Below are positions 34,990 to 43,773 of a DNA stretch of 64,000 nt, in pieces. Below the pieces are notes generated by a model. The model did not search any database and had not been told where the DNA came from. It saw only the letters and a list, made by a program, of their open reading frames with translations. Numbering within the stretch: the first letter of the stretch is position 1; each line of letters begins with the position of its first letter. The DNA is from Paenibacillus aceti. GTDB lineage: Bacteria; Bacillota; Bacilli; Paenibacillales; Paenibacillaceae. The stretch is taken from assembly GCF_003614185.1 (NCBI RefSeq), contig NZ_KZ987724.1:4782046-4846045 (forward strand). The letters are read 5' to 3'. A program made the translations under genes and the position numbers.

Positions 34990-35217
34990 TTACGCTTGGA
35001 TATAGAAGATCAGTTCTTGGCCGTTCTTTACAGGCTCTTGCACAAGGGTATAGCCATGCTTGACGACCTCTTCCGGTACGTTCTTGAAGGCAGCCGGACA
35101 GTCTGCAATGACTTGTAATACCTGACCCTTCTTCATGTCCTGCAACGTTTCTAAAGAGTAGATTACAGGATACGGACAAGGTTCCCCTCTAAGATCCAAT
35201 GTGAAATCGATGGTCAT
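34990..35217 (-). CDS. tusA: TusA/YedF-type sulfurtransferase
   Basis: A 75-residue protein of the TusA family. The signature RGEPCPYPVI near residues 9-18 contains the sulfur-carrying Cys in a CPxP motif; the rest (VLQVIADCPAAFKNVPE) fits the two-layer alpha/beta fold. I start at ATG 35217, ten bases after AAGGAGG, which overlaps the preceding stop by four bases (ATGA); longer upstream starts would read back into the transporter gene. It probably accepts sulfur imported by the YeeE-like protein. The symbol is by family. Confidence 0.88.
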   Translation of the reverse strand: MTIDFTLDLRGEPCPYPVIYSLETLQDMKKGQVLQVIADCPAAFKNVPEEVVKHGYTLVQEPVKNGQELIFYIQA

Positions 35218-36413
35218 TTGTTTGCACCTCCTTTTTTGAAGCCAACGCCGAAGCGGTAATTTTTTTGCCAGTAGCTTGCTACGATATATCCGACGGCAAG
35301 CAATACGAGTGTGACGATAAGTGCCCAAGCCGGTCCCATGACGGAGATCAGATTGATTTTCGCTCCGCTCTTCACGAGCAGGTCGAATACGCCAAGATGA
35401 TCCCAGGCATAGGCAAGGAAGGTAGCTCCGATAATGTTGCCAATGAATACGGGCAGGAAGATCACTTGTCCTTCCATTAAGCGGTACATCATACCAGTCT
35501 CGCAGCCGCCGGCAAGCACGATCCCGATGCCGAACAGAAGGCCGCCGATGAATGTGCTTGGAGCAGCTATTTTCGTAATCGGATCGACGTCGTTCACGAG
35601 AATGACGATGAGCGTCAAGACAGAGCTGATCGCCATCCCAAGAATAATAGCCTTCGTCATCGTGGCGCGTCCGCTAATCCACAGATCGCGAAATGCAGAA
35701 GTGAAGCAGATCTGTCCTCTTTCAATCAGGATGCCGAAGGCAGCTCCGAAGATTGCCGCTACACCAAGCATCGTCTTGCCATTAAGGAAGAAATACACGA
35801 TGAGTCCTGCGTAGACAACCGCAACAAGCCCGCCGATATAAGGCTGAACCTTTCTCGACTTGCGTACGGCGGGTGCCGCATTTCCTTTTTGCAGAATAGG
35901 CTTGCCCTTCCACCACCTTGTGCTGACGATCTTCACACCGACATACGTGCCGATGGCTGTAGCTGCCATGAAGATCCAGGCATGAAATGAGAATTGCGGT
36001 ACGCCCGTGAAGAAGGCAGCTAGATTGCAGCCCAGTGCCAGTCTTGCACCCACACCTGCAATAATGCCGCCAATCAGGCCCTGCACCAAGCGGCGCTTCT
36101 GCTTAGGCATGCGAATCTTGAAATTGTTGCTGAACAGAATCATGATCAGTGCGCCGATGAACATGCCCCAGACAATCCATCCGTCCGTACGATCAAAGGT
36201 TGAGCCCTTCATCTGTATCAAGTCGAAGTAAGCCCAGTCGGAAATGTCGACCCCGAAGAGCTGGAGAATATGTCCTCCAAAGCGAGTGAACTCGCCGGTA
36301 ACGGCCCATACCGTATTGGTAATGCCGAAGTACAGAGCGCTGAGTACGCCTGCGATACCAATCGCGACATAAGGGCTCCAGTAGTTGGTGAACAGCTTCC
36401 GTAATGTTGTCAT
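35214..36413 (-). CDS. YeeE/YedE-family sulfur (thiosulfate) transporter
   Basis: A 399-residue membrane protein with roughly nine to ten helices. The family's three functional Cys motifs are visible: ARLALGCNLAAFF, ERGQICFTSAFRDLW and LAGGCETGMMYR. In the TsuA/YeeE family these cysteines pass thiosulfate through the membrane, and a TusA partner is often encoded alongside, as here with a four-base overlap. A GGGGTAAGAAAG site precedes the start. Its position between xylR and xylA is functionally unrelated and looks like an insertion. Confidence 0.9.
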   Translation of the reverse strand: MTTLRKLFTNYWSPYVAIGIAGVLSALYFGITNTVWAVTGEFTRFGGHILQLFGVDISDWAYFDLIQMKGSTFDRTDGWIVWGMFIGALIMILFSNNFKIRMPKQKRRLVQGLIGGIIAGVGARLALGCNLAAFFTGVPQFSFHAWIFMAATAIGTYVGVKIVSTRWWKGKPILQKGNAAPAVRKSRKVQPYIGGLVAVVYAGLIVYFFLNGKTMLGVAAIFGAAFGILIERGQICFTSAFRDLWISGRATMTKAIILGMAISSVLTLIVILVNDVDPITKIAAPSTFIGGLLFGIGIVLAGGCETGMMYRLMEGQVIFLPVFIGNIIGATFLAYAWDHLGVFDLLVKSGAKINLISVMGPAWALIVTLVLLAVGYIVASYWQKNYRFGVGFKKGGANK

Positions 36414-36738
36414 ATCTTTCTTACCCCTTCAACCCATCATAGTAGAGTCCGTTGAAAGCCGGTAAGAAGCGGCTTTCTATACTCGACTGAACTATATGGA
36501 TTTTTTTGAATACGGCCATTCACATTCTGCTAGAGCATAGTTGCAAATAAAACCATTTTTCATTCTACTACAATCTTCGCAAAATGTGGTGAAATAACAT
36601 TTTGGAAAACGGACTATAGGTGCCCACGAAACATACTATTATATTTCAGTTGAATGTATTCGTACGGAGTATCCAGGAGACCGCTGTGACGAAGTGGGGT
36701 CATAACTGAGACAGGGCTAATAATATTTTCTTGCAATC

Positions 36739-36764
36739 TTAGTTAGTTTACTAGACAAACTAAG
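36739..36764 (+). promoter_or_regulatory. XylR operator at xylA
   Basis: TAGTTT-n7-AAACTA (36744-36762) inside a longer TTAGTTAGTTTAC ... ACTAAG palindrome. It matches the Bacillus/Paenibacillus xyl operator pattern, and lies about 100 bases upstream of xylA. Confidence 0.8.
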
Positions 36765-36817
36765 TTGAACGTGATACGATCTAAGTGTAAAGGCAATCAT
36801 ACCTTTCGCAGATGGGG

Positions 36818-36831
36818 TGTAAATGCTTTCA
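36818..36831 (+). promoter_or_regulatory. cre-like site upstream of xylA
   Basis: TGTAAATGCTTTCA differs from the cre consensus at one defined position (T for the central C). Between the operator and the start codon, it fits CcpA repression of xylA. Confidence 0.55.
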
Positions 36832-36860
36832 AAAAACTCTAATTCAGGGAGGATTTTAGC

Positions 36861-38177
36861 GTGAGTTATTTTAAGAACATTAGCAAAATTCAGTATGAAG
36901 GCGCAGGTTCCGACAACCCGTTGGCATTCAAACACTATAATGAAAATGAAGTTGTGCTCGGCAAAACTATGAAAGAACATCTTCGTTTTGCAGTAGCTTA
37001 CTGGCATACAATGACGATGAACGGCAGTGATCCATTTGGTCAAGCGAACATGATTCGTCCATGGGAGACTGTATCCGGTCTTGATCTGGCGAAAGCTCGC
37101 GTCGAAGTAAACTTCGAATTCATCGAGAAATTGGGCGCTCCTTACTTCTGTTTCCATGATGTTGACGTGGCTCCTGAAGGCGCAACACTGAAAGAGTCTA
37201 ACGAGAATCTTGACGTAATTGTCGCTAAAATTAAAGAAGGCATGAATTCCACAGGCGTTAAATTGCTTTGGAACACAGCTAATATGTTCTCCAATCCGCG
37301 TTATGTTCATGGTGCTGCAACTACTAACAATGCAGACGTATTTGCTTATGCAGCAGCGCAAGTGAAGAAGGGTCTGGAAACAGCGCTTGAACTGGGCGCT
37401 GAGAACTATGTATTCTGGGGCGGCCGCGAAGGTTATGAGTCCTTGCTCAACACAGATATGGGCTTCGAGCTGGATAACCTGGCAAGATTCTTCCAGATGG
37501 CTGTTGATTATGCGAAGGAAATCGGATATACCGGTCAATTCCTGATCGAGCCTAAGCCAAAAGAGCCAACCAAGCATCAATATGACTTCGATGCAGCAAC
37601 AACGATTTCTTTCTTGCAAAAATACGGCTTGGACAAACATTTCAAACTGAACCTTGAAGCGAATCACGCTACATTGGCTGGTCATACATTCGAGCATGAA
37701 CTGCGCGTAGCTCGCATCAACAATATGCTCGGTTCGATCGATGCGAACCAAGGCGACATGCTGCTCGGCTGGGATACTGACGAGTTCCCTACAGATTTGT
37801 ATGCTGTAACGCTCGCTATGTATGAAATCTTGGAAAATGGCGGTATTGGCTCCGGCGGCGTGAACTTCGACGCAAAGGTAAGACGTACTTCCTTCGAGCC
37901 TGAAGATTTGTTCTATGCGCACATCGCTGGTATGGATACCTTTGCTAAAGGCTTGAAAGTTGCTGGTAAAATGATCGACGACAAATTCTTCGAGAACCTA
38001 CTGGCTGATCGTTATGCAAGCTTCAAGACAGGCATCGGTGCCGATATCGTATCCGGCAAAGCAAACTTCAAGACATTGGAAGCTTATGCTCTTGAGCACA
38101 GCCACATCGTGAACAAATCGAACCATCTGGAGCTGTTGAAGGCTCGTCTGAACGAATATATTTTCGGAACCAAATAA
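36861..38177 (+). CDS. xylA: Xylose isomerase
   Basis: A 438-residue class II xylose isomerase that converts D-xylose to D-xylulose. Diagnostic motifs: [13 protein letters not shown] (catalytic His), [29 protein letters not shown] and [20 protein letters not shown] (metal Glu/His) and WDTDEFPTD. Full family length. The start is GTG, placed eight bases after GGGAGG. It is preceded by the XylR operator and a cre-like site, and followed by xylB in the same direction. Confidence 0.97.
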   Translation: MSYFKNISKIQYEGAGSDNPLAFKHYNENEVVLGKTMKEHLRFAVAYWHTMTMNGSDPFGQANMIRPWETVSGLDLAKARVEVNFEFIEKLGAPYFCFHDVDVAPEGATLKESNENLDVIVAKIKEGMNSTGVKLLWNTANMFSNPRYVHGAATTNNADVFAYAAAQVKKGLETALELGAENYVFWGGREGYESLLNTDMGFELDNLARFFQMAVDYAKEIGYTGQFLIEPKPKEPTKHQYDFDAATTISFLQKYGLDKHFKLNLEANHATLAGHTFEHELRVARINNMLGSIDANQGDMLLGWDTDEFPTDLYAVTLAMYEILENGGIGSGGVNFDAKVRRTSFEPEDLFYAHIAGMDTFAKGLKVAGKMIDDKFFENLLADRYASFKTGIGADIVSGKANFKTLEAYALEHSHIVNKSNHLELLKARLNEYIFGTK

Positions 38178-38218
38178 TAGCCGCTGACAAACATTGGTCA
38201 GTCCGGTGAAATAGATGA

Positions 38219-38245
38219 TGAAGGGGCGCTGGTCGTCCCTTCTTT
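38219..38245 (+). terminator. Hairpin between xylA and xylB
   Basis: AAGGGGCG pairs with CGTCCCTT, followed by CTTTGTT; a second short palindrome CTGAC/GTCAG lies at 38184-38201. It may partly terminate or stabilise xylA mRNA. Confidence 0.5.
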
Positions 38246-38302
38246 GTTAATAGTCCGGTTTTAATAGTTAGAACCCTAGAAGATTGAAGGGAGAAATATG
38301 AG

Positions 38303-39799
38303 ATGAAGTACGTAATCGGTGTCGATCTTGGCACGAGCTCCGTTAAGACCTTACTGGTGGATCAGCAGGGTGAGATCAAAGGCGAAGCAACCGCTTCTTA
38401 TCCGCTTATTCACGAACGTCCTGGCTACAGCGAGCAGAATCCGGAAGAATGGGTGAACGGAACGATCGCCAGTCTGCAGCAATTGCTGCGGGAATCCGGC
38501 ATATCTCCACTGGATATTGAAGGAATATCCTTCTCCGGGCAAATGCACGGCCTTGTTCTGCTTGATGAACAGAACAACGTGCTGCGCAATGCGATTCTAT
38601 GGAATGATACGCGTACGACGAAGGAATGCCGTGAGATTGAGCAGAAGCTCGGCGATGGATTGTTGAAGATTACGCGCAATGCTGCATTGGAAGGCTTCAC
38701 GCTTCCGAAGGTTCTGTGGGTGCAGAAGCATGAGCCAGAACTTTTCGCAAGAGCGGCCCGCTTCGTGCTGCCGAAGGATTATTTGCGCTACCGTATGACG
38801 GGGCATGTACAGATGGAAATCTCCGATGCAGCAGGAACACTGATGCTTAACGTTGCTGAAGGCAAATGGAGTGAAGAAATTGTTCAGGCATTCGGTTTGC
38901 CGGAGGGATTCTGTCCGCCGATCGTCGGGAGCTCGGAGGATACAGGCACGATTCTGCCTGAGTTCGCCAAGCTGAGCGGCTTGTCCGAGAAGACGCGCGT
39001 ATTTGGCGGTGGAGCCGATAACGCTTGCGGTGCCGTTGGCGCGGGGATCGTTCGCGAGGGCGATGCGATGTGCAGCATTGGTACCTCTGGTGTTGTACTG
39101 ACTTATGAAGAAGACAAGAACAAGGATTTTGCTGGTAAAGTTCATTTCTTCAATCATGCGCATCCAGGCGCTTTCTATGCGATGGGCGTTACGCTGGCTG
39201 CAGGTTACTCTTTAAGCTGGTTCAAGGATTCACTCGCACCGGAGCTTAGCTTCGATGAGATGTTGAAGCCGGTTGCTGATCTGCCGCCGGGTGCGGACGG
39301 CCTGTTGTTCACGCCTTATCTGGTTGGTGAGCGCACACCGCATGCCGATAGCGCGATTCGGGCCAGCTTCATCGGCCTGTCCGGTACGCATCGCCGCGAG
39401 CATATGGCACGCGCTGTGATGGAAGGCATCACGTTCTCACTGGCCGAGTCACTTGAGCTCTTCCGTCAGGCCGGAATTAACACCAGACGGATCATCTCCA
39501 TCGGCGGTGGAGCGAAGAATCCGGTATGGCTGCAGATGCAGGCGGATATCTTCAACACACCAGTCGTCTCGCTTAAGAACGAGCAGGGACCTGCCATGGG
39601 CGCTGCGATGATGGCTGCTGTAGGCAGCGGCTGGTTCGACAGCCTCAAGGAATGTGCCGACAAGTTTATCGGCTACGGTAAGACGTATGAACCGATTCCT
39701 GAAAATGTTGCGACTTACGCTGGTCTCTTCAAGCTGTACCAGCAAGTGTATTCGGCTACCCGCGAATTGAATCAAGGGTTACAGGAGTTCCGTGGGTAA
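38303..39799 (+). CDS. xylB: Xylulokinase
   Basis: A 498-residue FGGY-family kinase that makes D-xylulose 5-phosphate. GVDLGTSSVKTLLVD opens the ATPase fold, ISFSGQMHGLVLLDE and ILWNDTRTTKECREIE are the XylB sugar-binding segments, and IISIGGGAKNPVWLQMQADIF is the second FGGY signature. A GAAGGGAGAAAT site precedes the ATG. It lies 125 bases after xylA, and is followed by a strong terminator. Confidence 0.96.
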   Translation: MKYVIGVDLGTSSVKTLLVDQQGEIKGEATASYPLIHERPGYSEQNPEEWVNGTIASLQQLLRESGISPLDIEGISFSGQMHGLVLLDEQNNVLRNAILWNDTRTTKECREIEQKLGDGLLKITRNAALEGFTLPKVLWVQKHEPELFARAARFVLPKDYLRYRMTGHVQMEISDAAGTLMLNVAEGKWSEEIVQAFGLPEGFCPPIVGSSEDTGTILPEFAKLSGLSEKTRVFGGGADNACGAVGAGIVREGDAMCSIGTSGVVLTYEEDKNKDFAGKVHFFNHAHPGAFYAMGVTLAAGYSLSWFKDSLAPELSFDEMLKPVADLPPGADGLLFTPYLVGERTPHADSAIRASFIGLSGTHRREHMARAVMEGITFSLAESLELFRQAGINTRRIISIGGGAKNPVWLQMQADIFNTPVVSLKNEQGPAMGAAMMAAVGSGWFDSLKECADKFIGYGKTYEPIPENVATYAGLFKLYQQVYSATRELNQGLQEFRG

Positions 39800-39824
39800 T
39801 CGTACAATCTAATTATTAAATCCT

Positions 39825-39870
39825 GCCTATAGACAAAGCTCCGAAAGGAGCAGGCTCTATAGGCTTTTTA
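39825..39870 (+). terminator. Terminator of the xylAB operon
   Basis: GCCTATAGA and TCTATAGGC enclose an inner GCTCC/GGAGC stem, followed by TTTTTA. Confidence 0.85.
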
Positions 39871-39948
39871 TCGAATAAATAATTGAACCGTATTAATTTA
39901 GTTTTATTATAGTAATAGCAACATAGAAAGGAACATAGAACATTCAAT

Positions 39949-40152
39949 ATGAAAAGGATAAAATACGCAAAAAGTCTAATAGATAGTTTAATACCAATGG
40001 GATTGATTGTTGGTTGTGCTATCGGTGCAATTGTGGGTGTTTTTCTCAAACCAAGCATACTGATATTTACAATTAGTGTAGGATCTGGAGCAGGCTACTT
40101 ATTTGGAATTATTGCTTATGTAATTTATGGTAAGAGGGGGCATCATAGTTAA
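39949..40152 (+). CDS. Small membrane protein of unknown function
   Basis: A 67-residue protein with two hydrophobic helices (IPMGLIVGCAIGAIVGVFL; LIFTISVGSGAGYLFGII) separated by KPS and ending in a basic tail. The gene is clearly more AT-rich than its neighbours, and an AAAGGAA lies about 15 bases upstream of the ATG, a rather long spacing. It sits between two terminators, so it is its own unit. I do not recognise the family. Confidence 0.55.
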   Translation: MKRIKYAKSLIDSLIPMGLIVGCAIGAIVGVFLKPSILIFTISVGSGAGYLFGIIAYVIYGKRGHHS

Positions 40153-40171
40153 TGATAACTATATGCTTCTA

Positions 40172-40211
40172 AAGCGCCCGAACTTCAGTAGACCCTGGAG
40201 ACGGGCGCTTG
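40172..40211 (+). terminator. Terminator after the small membrane protein gene
   Basis: AAGCGCCCG pairs with CGGGCGCTT, followed by GTTCT. The T-run is poor. Confidence 0.6.
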
Positions 40212-40238
40212 TTCTATGTATAGGATAACGGTTATGAT
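40209..40238 (+). promoter_or_regulatory. Candidate promoter of the sensor kinase gene
   Basis: TTGTTC at 40209-40214 and TATGAT at 40233-40238 with an 18-base spacer, 60 bases upstream of the kinase start. Confidence 0.4.
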
Positions 40239-40297
40239 AATTCTGCCGGCTTTATCCGGATCGTGGCTTACAGATCGAAGGAGGACATTGATGATTT

Positions 40298-42088
40298 ATG
40301 AAGATTTACCGCAAATATTTCAAAGATAAATTGTTTCTGAAGATCATTTTTCTCTTTTCGATGATTACGATCGTAACCATTATCATCTTCTCTTATTTGA
40401 TGTTCCGCTCAATGTCTGACGCCGCGGTAGAGCGGCAGCTGGGTATCCAGCGCAGTGCAGTGCAGAATATCAATAAATATATCAACAACAAATATGAATC
40501 TGTGCAGAACATGATGCGTGACACTTATAGGGACGCTGAGCTGGCTTTCAACACCTCGTATTTCCTCGAGCATCCGTTTAAAGACTACATCGAATTCAGA
40601 CTGAACCGTAATGATAGCAGTTCAACCAGCGATACTGTGCAGATATTCAGGAATCGGTTCGAGGATGATCCAGACATCGCTGCCCTGATGCTGTACAGTG
40701 CTTCATTGCAGCAGTTGTATGTATATAACGATTTTAATTTTAAAATCATCAGTACCAATGCGGCGAGATCTCTCGTTCCCGATGCGATGTATGCTGGAGA
40801 GAGCTCGAAGGTCTCCACACCTAATGTGTGGGTGAGAAAGACTATTGAGATGCCGGAGTCGCCGATGTTCTCGGTGCGCATACCGATCAACAATAACATT
40901 ACACTGCGCAATATCGGCCAATTAGAGGTATATTTCAACTCGGAAAAAATATGGAACAGTATTGAAAATTACAGGGAGGAAATCAAGGGACGGATCGTTG
41001 TATTATCTGGTAACGGAGACGTCATTTTCGATACGGATGGAAGCTTCTATGGAGACAGATATCCATATGTGGAGCAGATTAACTCGGTCTACGACAATGA
41101 TGTGACAGAGGAAGGGGACTCAATCATCAAGCTGACGGACACCCAGGGGGGATATACCGTGCTGAGCCTGATCCCCAAAAATGAACTTGCCGGAACCTAT
41201 CGAGGAGTACGTAATACGATTGTTCTGGTCAGCTCCATCTGTATTCTGTTCGCGATCCTGATATCCTCTCTGTTCATTATGAATTTCGCCAGACGGACTC
41301 ACAGCATTATTCAATTTACACGCAAGGTGAAGAACGGAGACTTGAATGCGAGAATTGCGGAGACCAAGGACGATGAGATTGGACAGATCGCCAAGAGCTT
41401 CAACGAGATGCTGGTCGATTTGAACCTGTATATCGACCGGGTCTATAAAGCGGAGATTAAGCAGAAGCATACCGAGATTGCTGCCCTTGAAGCAAGGGTA
41501 AATCCCCATTTCCTATACAATACGCTCGAAGTCATTCGCATGCGTGCCGTGTCCCAGGGGGCGGCGGATGTAGGGGAGATGATCTACAGCCTGTCCATGT
41601 TGTTCAAGAACTATGTTCAGCAGAAGCCTCGCTACACCCTAAAGGATGAGCTTGAAGCCTGCCGAATGTATCTTGAACTGTTCCGAATCCGCTACAAAGA
41701 TAAGTTCTCATACGAGATTATTTGCGATAAACAGCTGATGGGCAGGACTTTGTTGAAAATGTCTTTACAGCCGATTATCGAAAACTATATCCTGCATGGG
41801 ATGCGGACCGATGGAATTGATAATGAAATTACGATTAAAATTACGAAAATAGATGAAGATCTATGCGCTGAGATCAAAGATAACGGGCAGGGTATCCCTC
41901 CGGATCGCTTGGGACAAATTAAAGAGGCGCTAGCGAACCCGGATGAATATTCAGGCTCCTTTGGGCTGAGAAGCATACATGAACGGCTAAAATTGTTGTA
42001 CGGAGCCCCGTACGGTGTAGATATCAAGAGCGATCTGGGGAGAGGGACGGTTGTCACCGTATTGTTTCCCGATCTGGGGGAGGATTGA
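40298..42088 (+). CDS. Sensor histidine kinase (YesM family)
   Basis: A 596-residue membrane kinase: helix near 14-36, large extracellular sensor region, second helix near 305-327, HAMP (KVKNGDLNARIAETKDDEIGQIAK), then a His_kinase domain with the phospho-acceptor His in LEARVNPHFLYNTLEVIRM, and ATPase motifs LQPIIENYILHG and DNGQGIPPD. An AAGGAGG lies 13 bases upstream of the ATG, a longish spacing. It ends six bases before its cognate regulator. It probably detects the mannoside taken up by the downstream importer (context inference). Confidence 0.93.
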   Translation: MKIYRKYFKDKLFLKIIFLFSMITIVTIIIFSYLMFRSMSDAAVERQLGIQRSAVQNINKYINNKYESVQNMMRDTYRDAELAFNTSYFLEHPFKDYIEFRLNRNDSSSTSDTVQIFRNRFEDDPDIAALMLYSASLQQLYVYNDFNFKIISTNAARSLVPDAMYAGESSKVSTPNVWVRKTIEMPESPMFSVRIPINNNITLRNIGQLEVYFNSEKIWNSIENYREEIKGRIVVLSGNGDVIFDTDGSFYGDRYPYVEQINSVYDNDVTEEGDSIIKLTDTQGGYTVLSLIPKNELAGTYRGVRNTIVLVSSICILFAILISSLFIMNFARRTHSIIQFTRKVKNGDLNARIAETKDDEIGQIAKSFNEMLVDLNLYIDRVYKAEIKQKHTEIAALEARVNPHFLYNTLEVIRMRAVSQGAADVGEMIYSLSMLFKNYVQQKPRYTLKDELEACRMYLELFRIRYKDKFSYEIICDKQLMGRTLLKMSLQPIIENYILHGMRTDGIDNEITIKITKIDEDLCAEIKDNGQGIPPDRLGQIKEALANPDEYSGSFGLRSIHERLKLLYGAPYGVDIKSDLGRGTVVTVLFPDLGED

Positions 42089-42094
42089 TAGACG

Positions 42095-43618
42095 ATGTAC
42101 AAAGTGTTCATAGTTGATGATGAACCGTTTATCATAGAAGGTTTATACGATATTGTGGATTGGGCAGAGCTGGGGATGGAGATTGTCGGACAAGCCGGGA
42201 ACGGGCTAGAGGCGCTTGAAGCATTGAAGCAGATCCCTGTCGACATACTTGTCACCGATATCTCTATGCCCAAGATGAATGGTCTTGATTTAATCCGTCA
42301 GGCTCGTGAGCTGCATCCGGAGCTTAAAGTGATCGTTCTGAGCGGTTATAACGAGTTTGATTATTTAAAGGAAGGCATGATGCTCGGCATTGAGAATTAT
42401 TTGCTGAAGCCGATTAACCTTGAGGAGTTTAAAGCTACACTGAACACAGTTGCAGAGAAATTGAATGCCTCCAAGACTCCTTTCGTTGATCTGAGCGAGC
42501 AGAGCATATTGATCCTCAAGGACAATATTATGTATCGCTGGATAAGGAATCAGATTAAGCCTCAGGAGTTCCAGGAACGTGCTGACCTACTAGGGATTCA
42601 TTTAGACAACCGCTATATCCTGGTATCGCTGCTGTGGTCCGGAGAATTGAGCCAATCGCTGTTCGATGCAGTGCTCCATCAATTGTGGGGCAAGGAGGGT
42701 GTGATTCCTTTCCGCGATGTAGAGGGAAATATTGTACTAGTATATAACTTCGATGAACTGGAACAAGGCCTGGAGGAAGCGGAACTTACGAATCATCAGT
42801 TGATGAACGTTCTGCTGTCTTACCGTCCGCTTAGGATGTCGATCGGCAGTACCCAGGAGATGGAGGGAGAGCCATCCTTGAGCTATACTCACGCCAAAAA
42901 GGCCCAGGAATACTTCATGATCTATCCGGAGCAGGATATTCTTCATTATGACCAGTTGAAGGATCATCAAGATAATGCCGAACGCAGCATTCCAATGAAT
43001 TGGATCGAATATTCGAAGCTAATTATGGCGAAGGATAAGGCTGGGCTGATTGCTCGCATAGATGAAGATTTCGGGGTGCTGCAGCAGATGCAGGGCATAT
43101 CGCCCAGACTGCTTCAGGAATTGGCCATGGAATGGATTATTCGCTTCAAGATGCAGCTTGAGGAGATCAGGCATGACGAGGAAGCCGATCTTTACAAGAA
43201 TCAGTTCGCGAGAATCCGCACGACGTCTTCGATTGAAGAACTGGTTCAAATTATGCATGAGGTCGCAGAAATTACGGTCGAATCCTTGGCCAATGATATG
43301 AAGAGTCCGGTCGTTCAGCAGGTGCTCCATTATATCGAGCAGTCCTACAACGAGGACATTTCGCTGAAGACACTTGGGGCCCTGTACAATATCCATCCGG
43401 TCTATCTTGGTCAGCTGTTCCATAAGGAAGTTAATCAGTCCTTCACCGATTACATCAATTGGTATCGGATTGAGAAGGCCAAGGAGCTGCTGAAGCACAG
43501 TCCCATGAAGGTACAAGAAATTGCTCGCGGTGTTGGCTATTGGGAGACCGGGTATTTTTACAAGCAATTCCGAAAATATGTTGGTATTTCACCAACAGAA
43601 TTCAAAGGGCTTAGCTAG
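42095..43618 (+). CDS. AraC-type response regulator (YesN family)
   Basis: A 507-residue regulator. The receiver domain has FIVDDEP, the phospho-acceptor Asp55 in ILVTDISMPKMNG, and the conserved Lys in YLLKPINLEE. A variable middle part follows, then an AraC DNA-binding domain with NIHPVYLGQLFHKEVNQSFT and MKVQEIARGVGYWETGYFYK. It would activate the importer and glycosidase genes that follow. The stop codon lies within the stem of a terminator. Confidence 0.93.
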   Translation: MYKVFIVDDEPFIIEGLYDIVDWAELGMEIVGQAGNGLEALEALKQIPVDILVTDISMPKMNGLDLIRQARELHPELKVIVLSGYNEFDYLKEGMMLGIENYLLKPINLEEFKATLNTVAEKLNASKTPFVDLSEQSILILKDNIMYRWIRNQIKPQEFQERADLLGIHLDNRYILVSLLWSGELSQSLFDAVLHQLWGKEGVIPFRDVEGNIVLVYNFDELEQGLEEAELTNHQLMNVLLSYRPLRMSIGSTQEMEGEPSLSYTHAKKAQEYFMIYPEQDILHYDQLKDHQDNAERSIPMNWIEYSKLIMAKDKAGLIARIDEDFGVLQQMQGISPRLLQELAMEWIIRFKMQLEEIRHDEEADLYKNQFARIRTTSSIEELVQIMHEVAEITVESLANDMKSPVVQQVLHYIEQSYNEDISLKTLGALYNIHPVYLGQLFHKEVNQSFTDYINWYRIEKAKELLKHSPMKVQEIARGVGYWETGYFYKQFRKYVGISPTEFKGLS

Positions 43619-43644
43619 CGAATATCGCTGGCAAGCCTTTTTCT
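43608..43644 (+). terminator. Terminator overlapping the response regulator stop codon
   Basis: GGCTT(AGCTAGCG) and CGCTGGCAAGCC pair, with an AGCGA/CGCT inner stem, followed by TTTTTCTTT. Confidence 0.75.
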
Positions 43645-43682
43645 TTACTTTGTACATGGAATTATTTATTTTCACTTCTATT

Positions 43683-43696
43683 TGAAAATGCTTTCA
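43683..43696 (+). promoter_or_regulatory. cre-like site upstream of the mannoside importer
   Basis: TGAAAATGCTTTCA, one mismatch to the cre consensus and nearly identical to the site at xylA. It lies 78 bases upstream of the binding-protein start. Confidence 0.5.
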
Positions 43697-43773
43697 TAAT
43701 TTAAAGTTAAGGTAGTCCTTGAATATAGAGCAGATAAATAGTCAAGGTTATATCAAAAGGAGGGTATTCAACA

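Larger units (their letters stand above)
36414..36860. other. Intergenic region: divergent promoters for sulfur and xylose genes
   Basis: 447 bp. The left part holds the start of the sulfur operon and a hairpin GAAAGCCG/CGGCTTTC at 36454-36477. The right 130 bp hold the xylA operator and a cre-like site. The middle is AT-rich with no credible gene. Confidence 0.55.
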
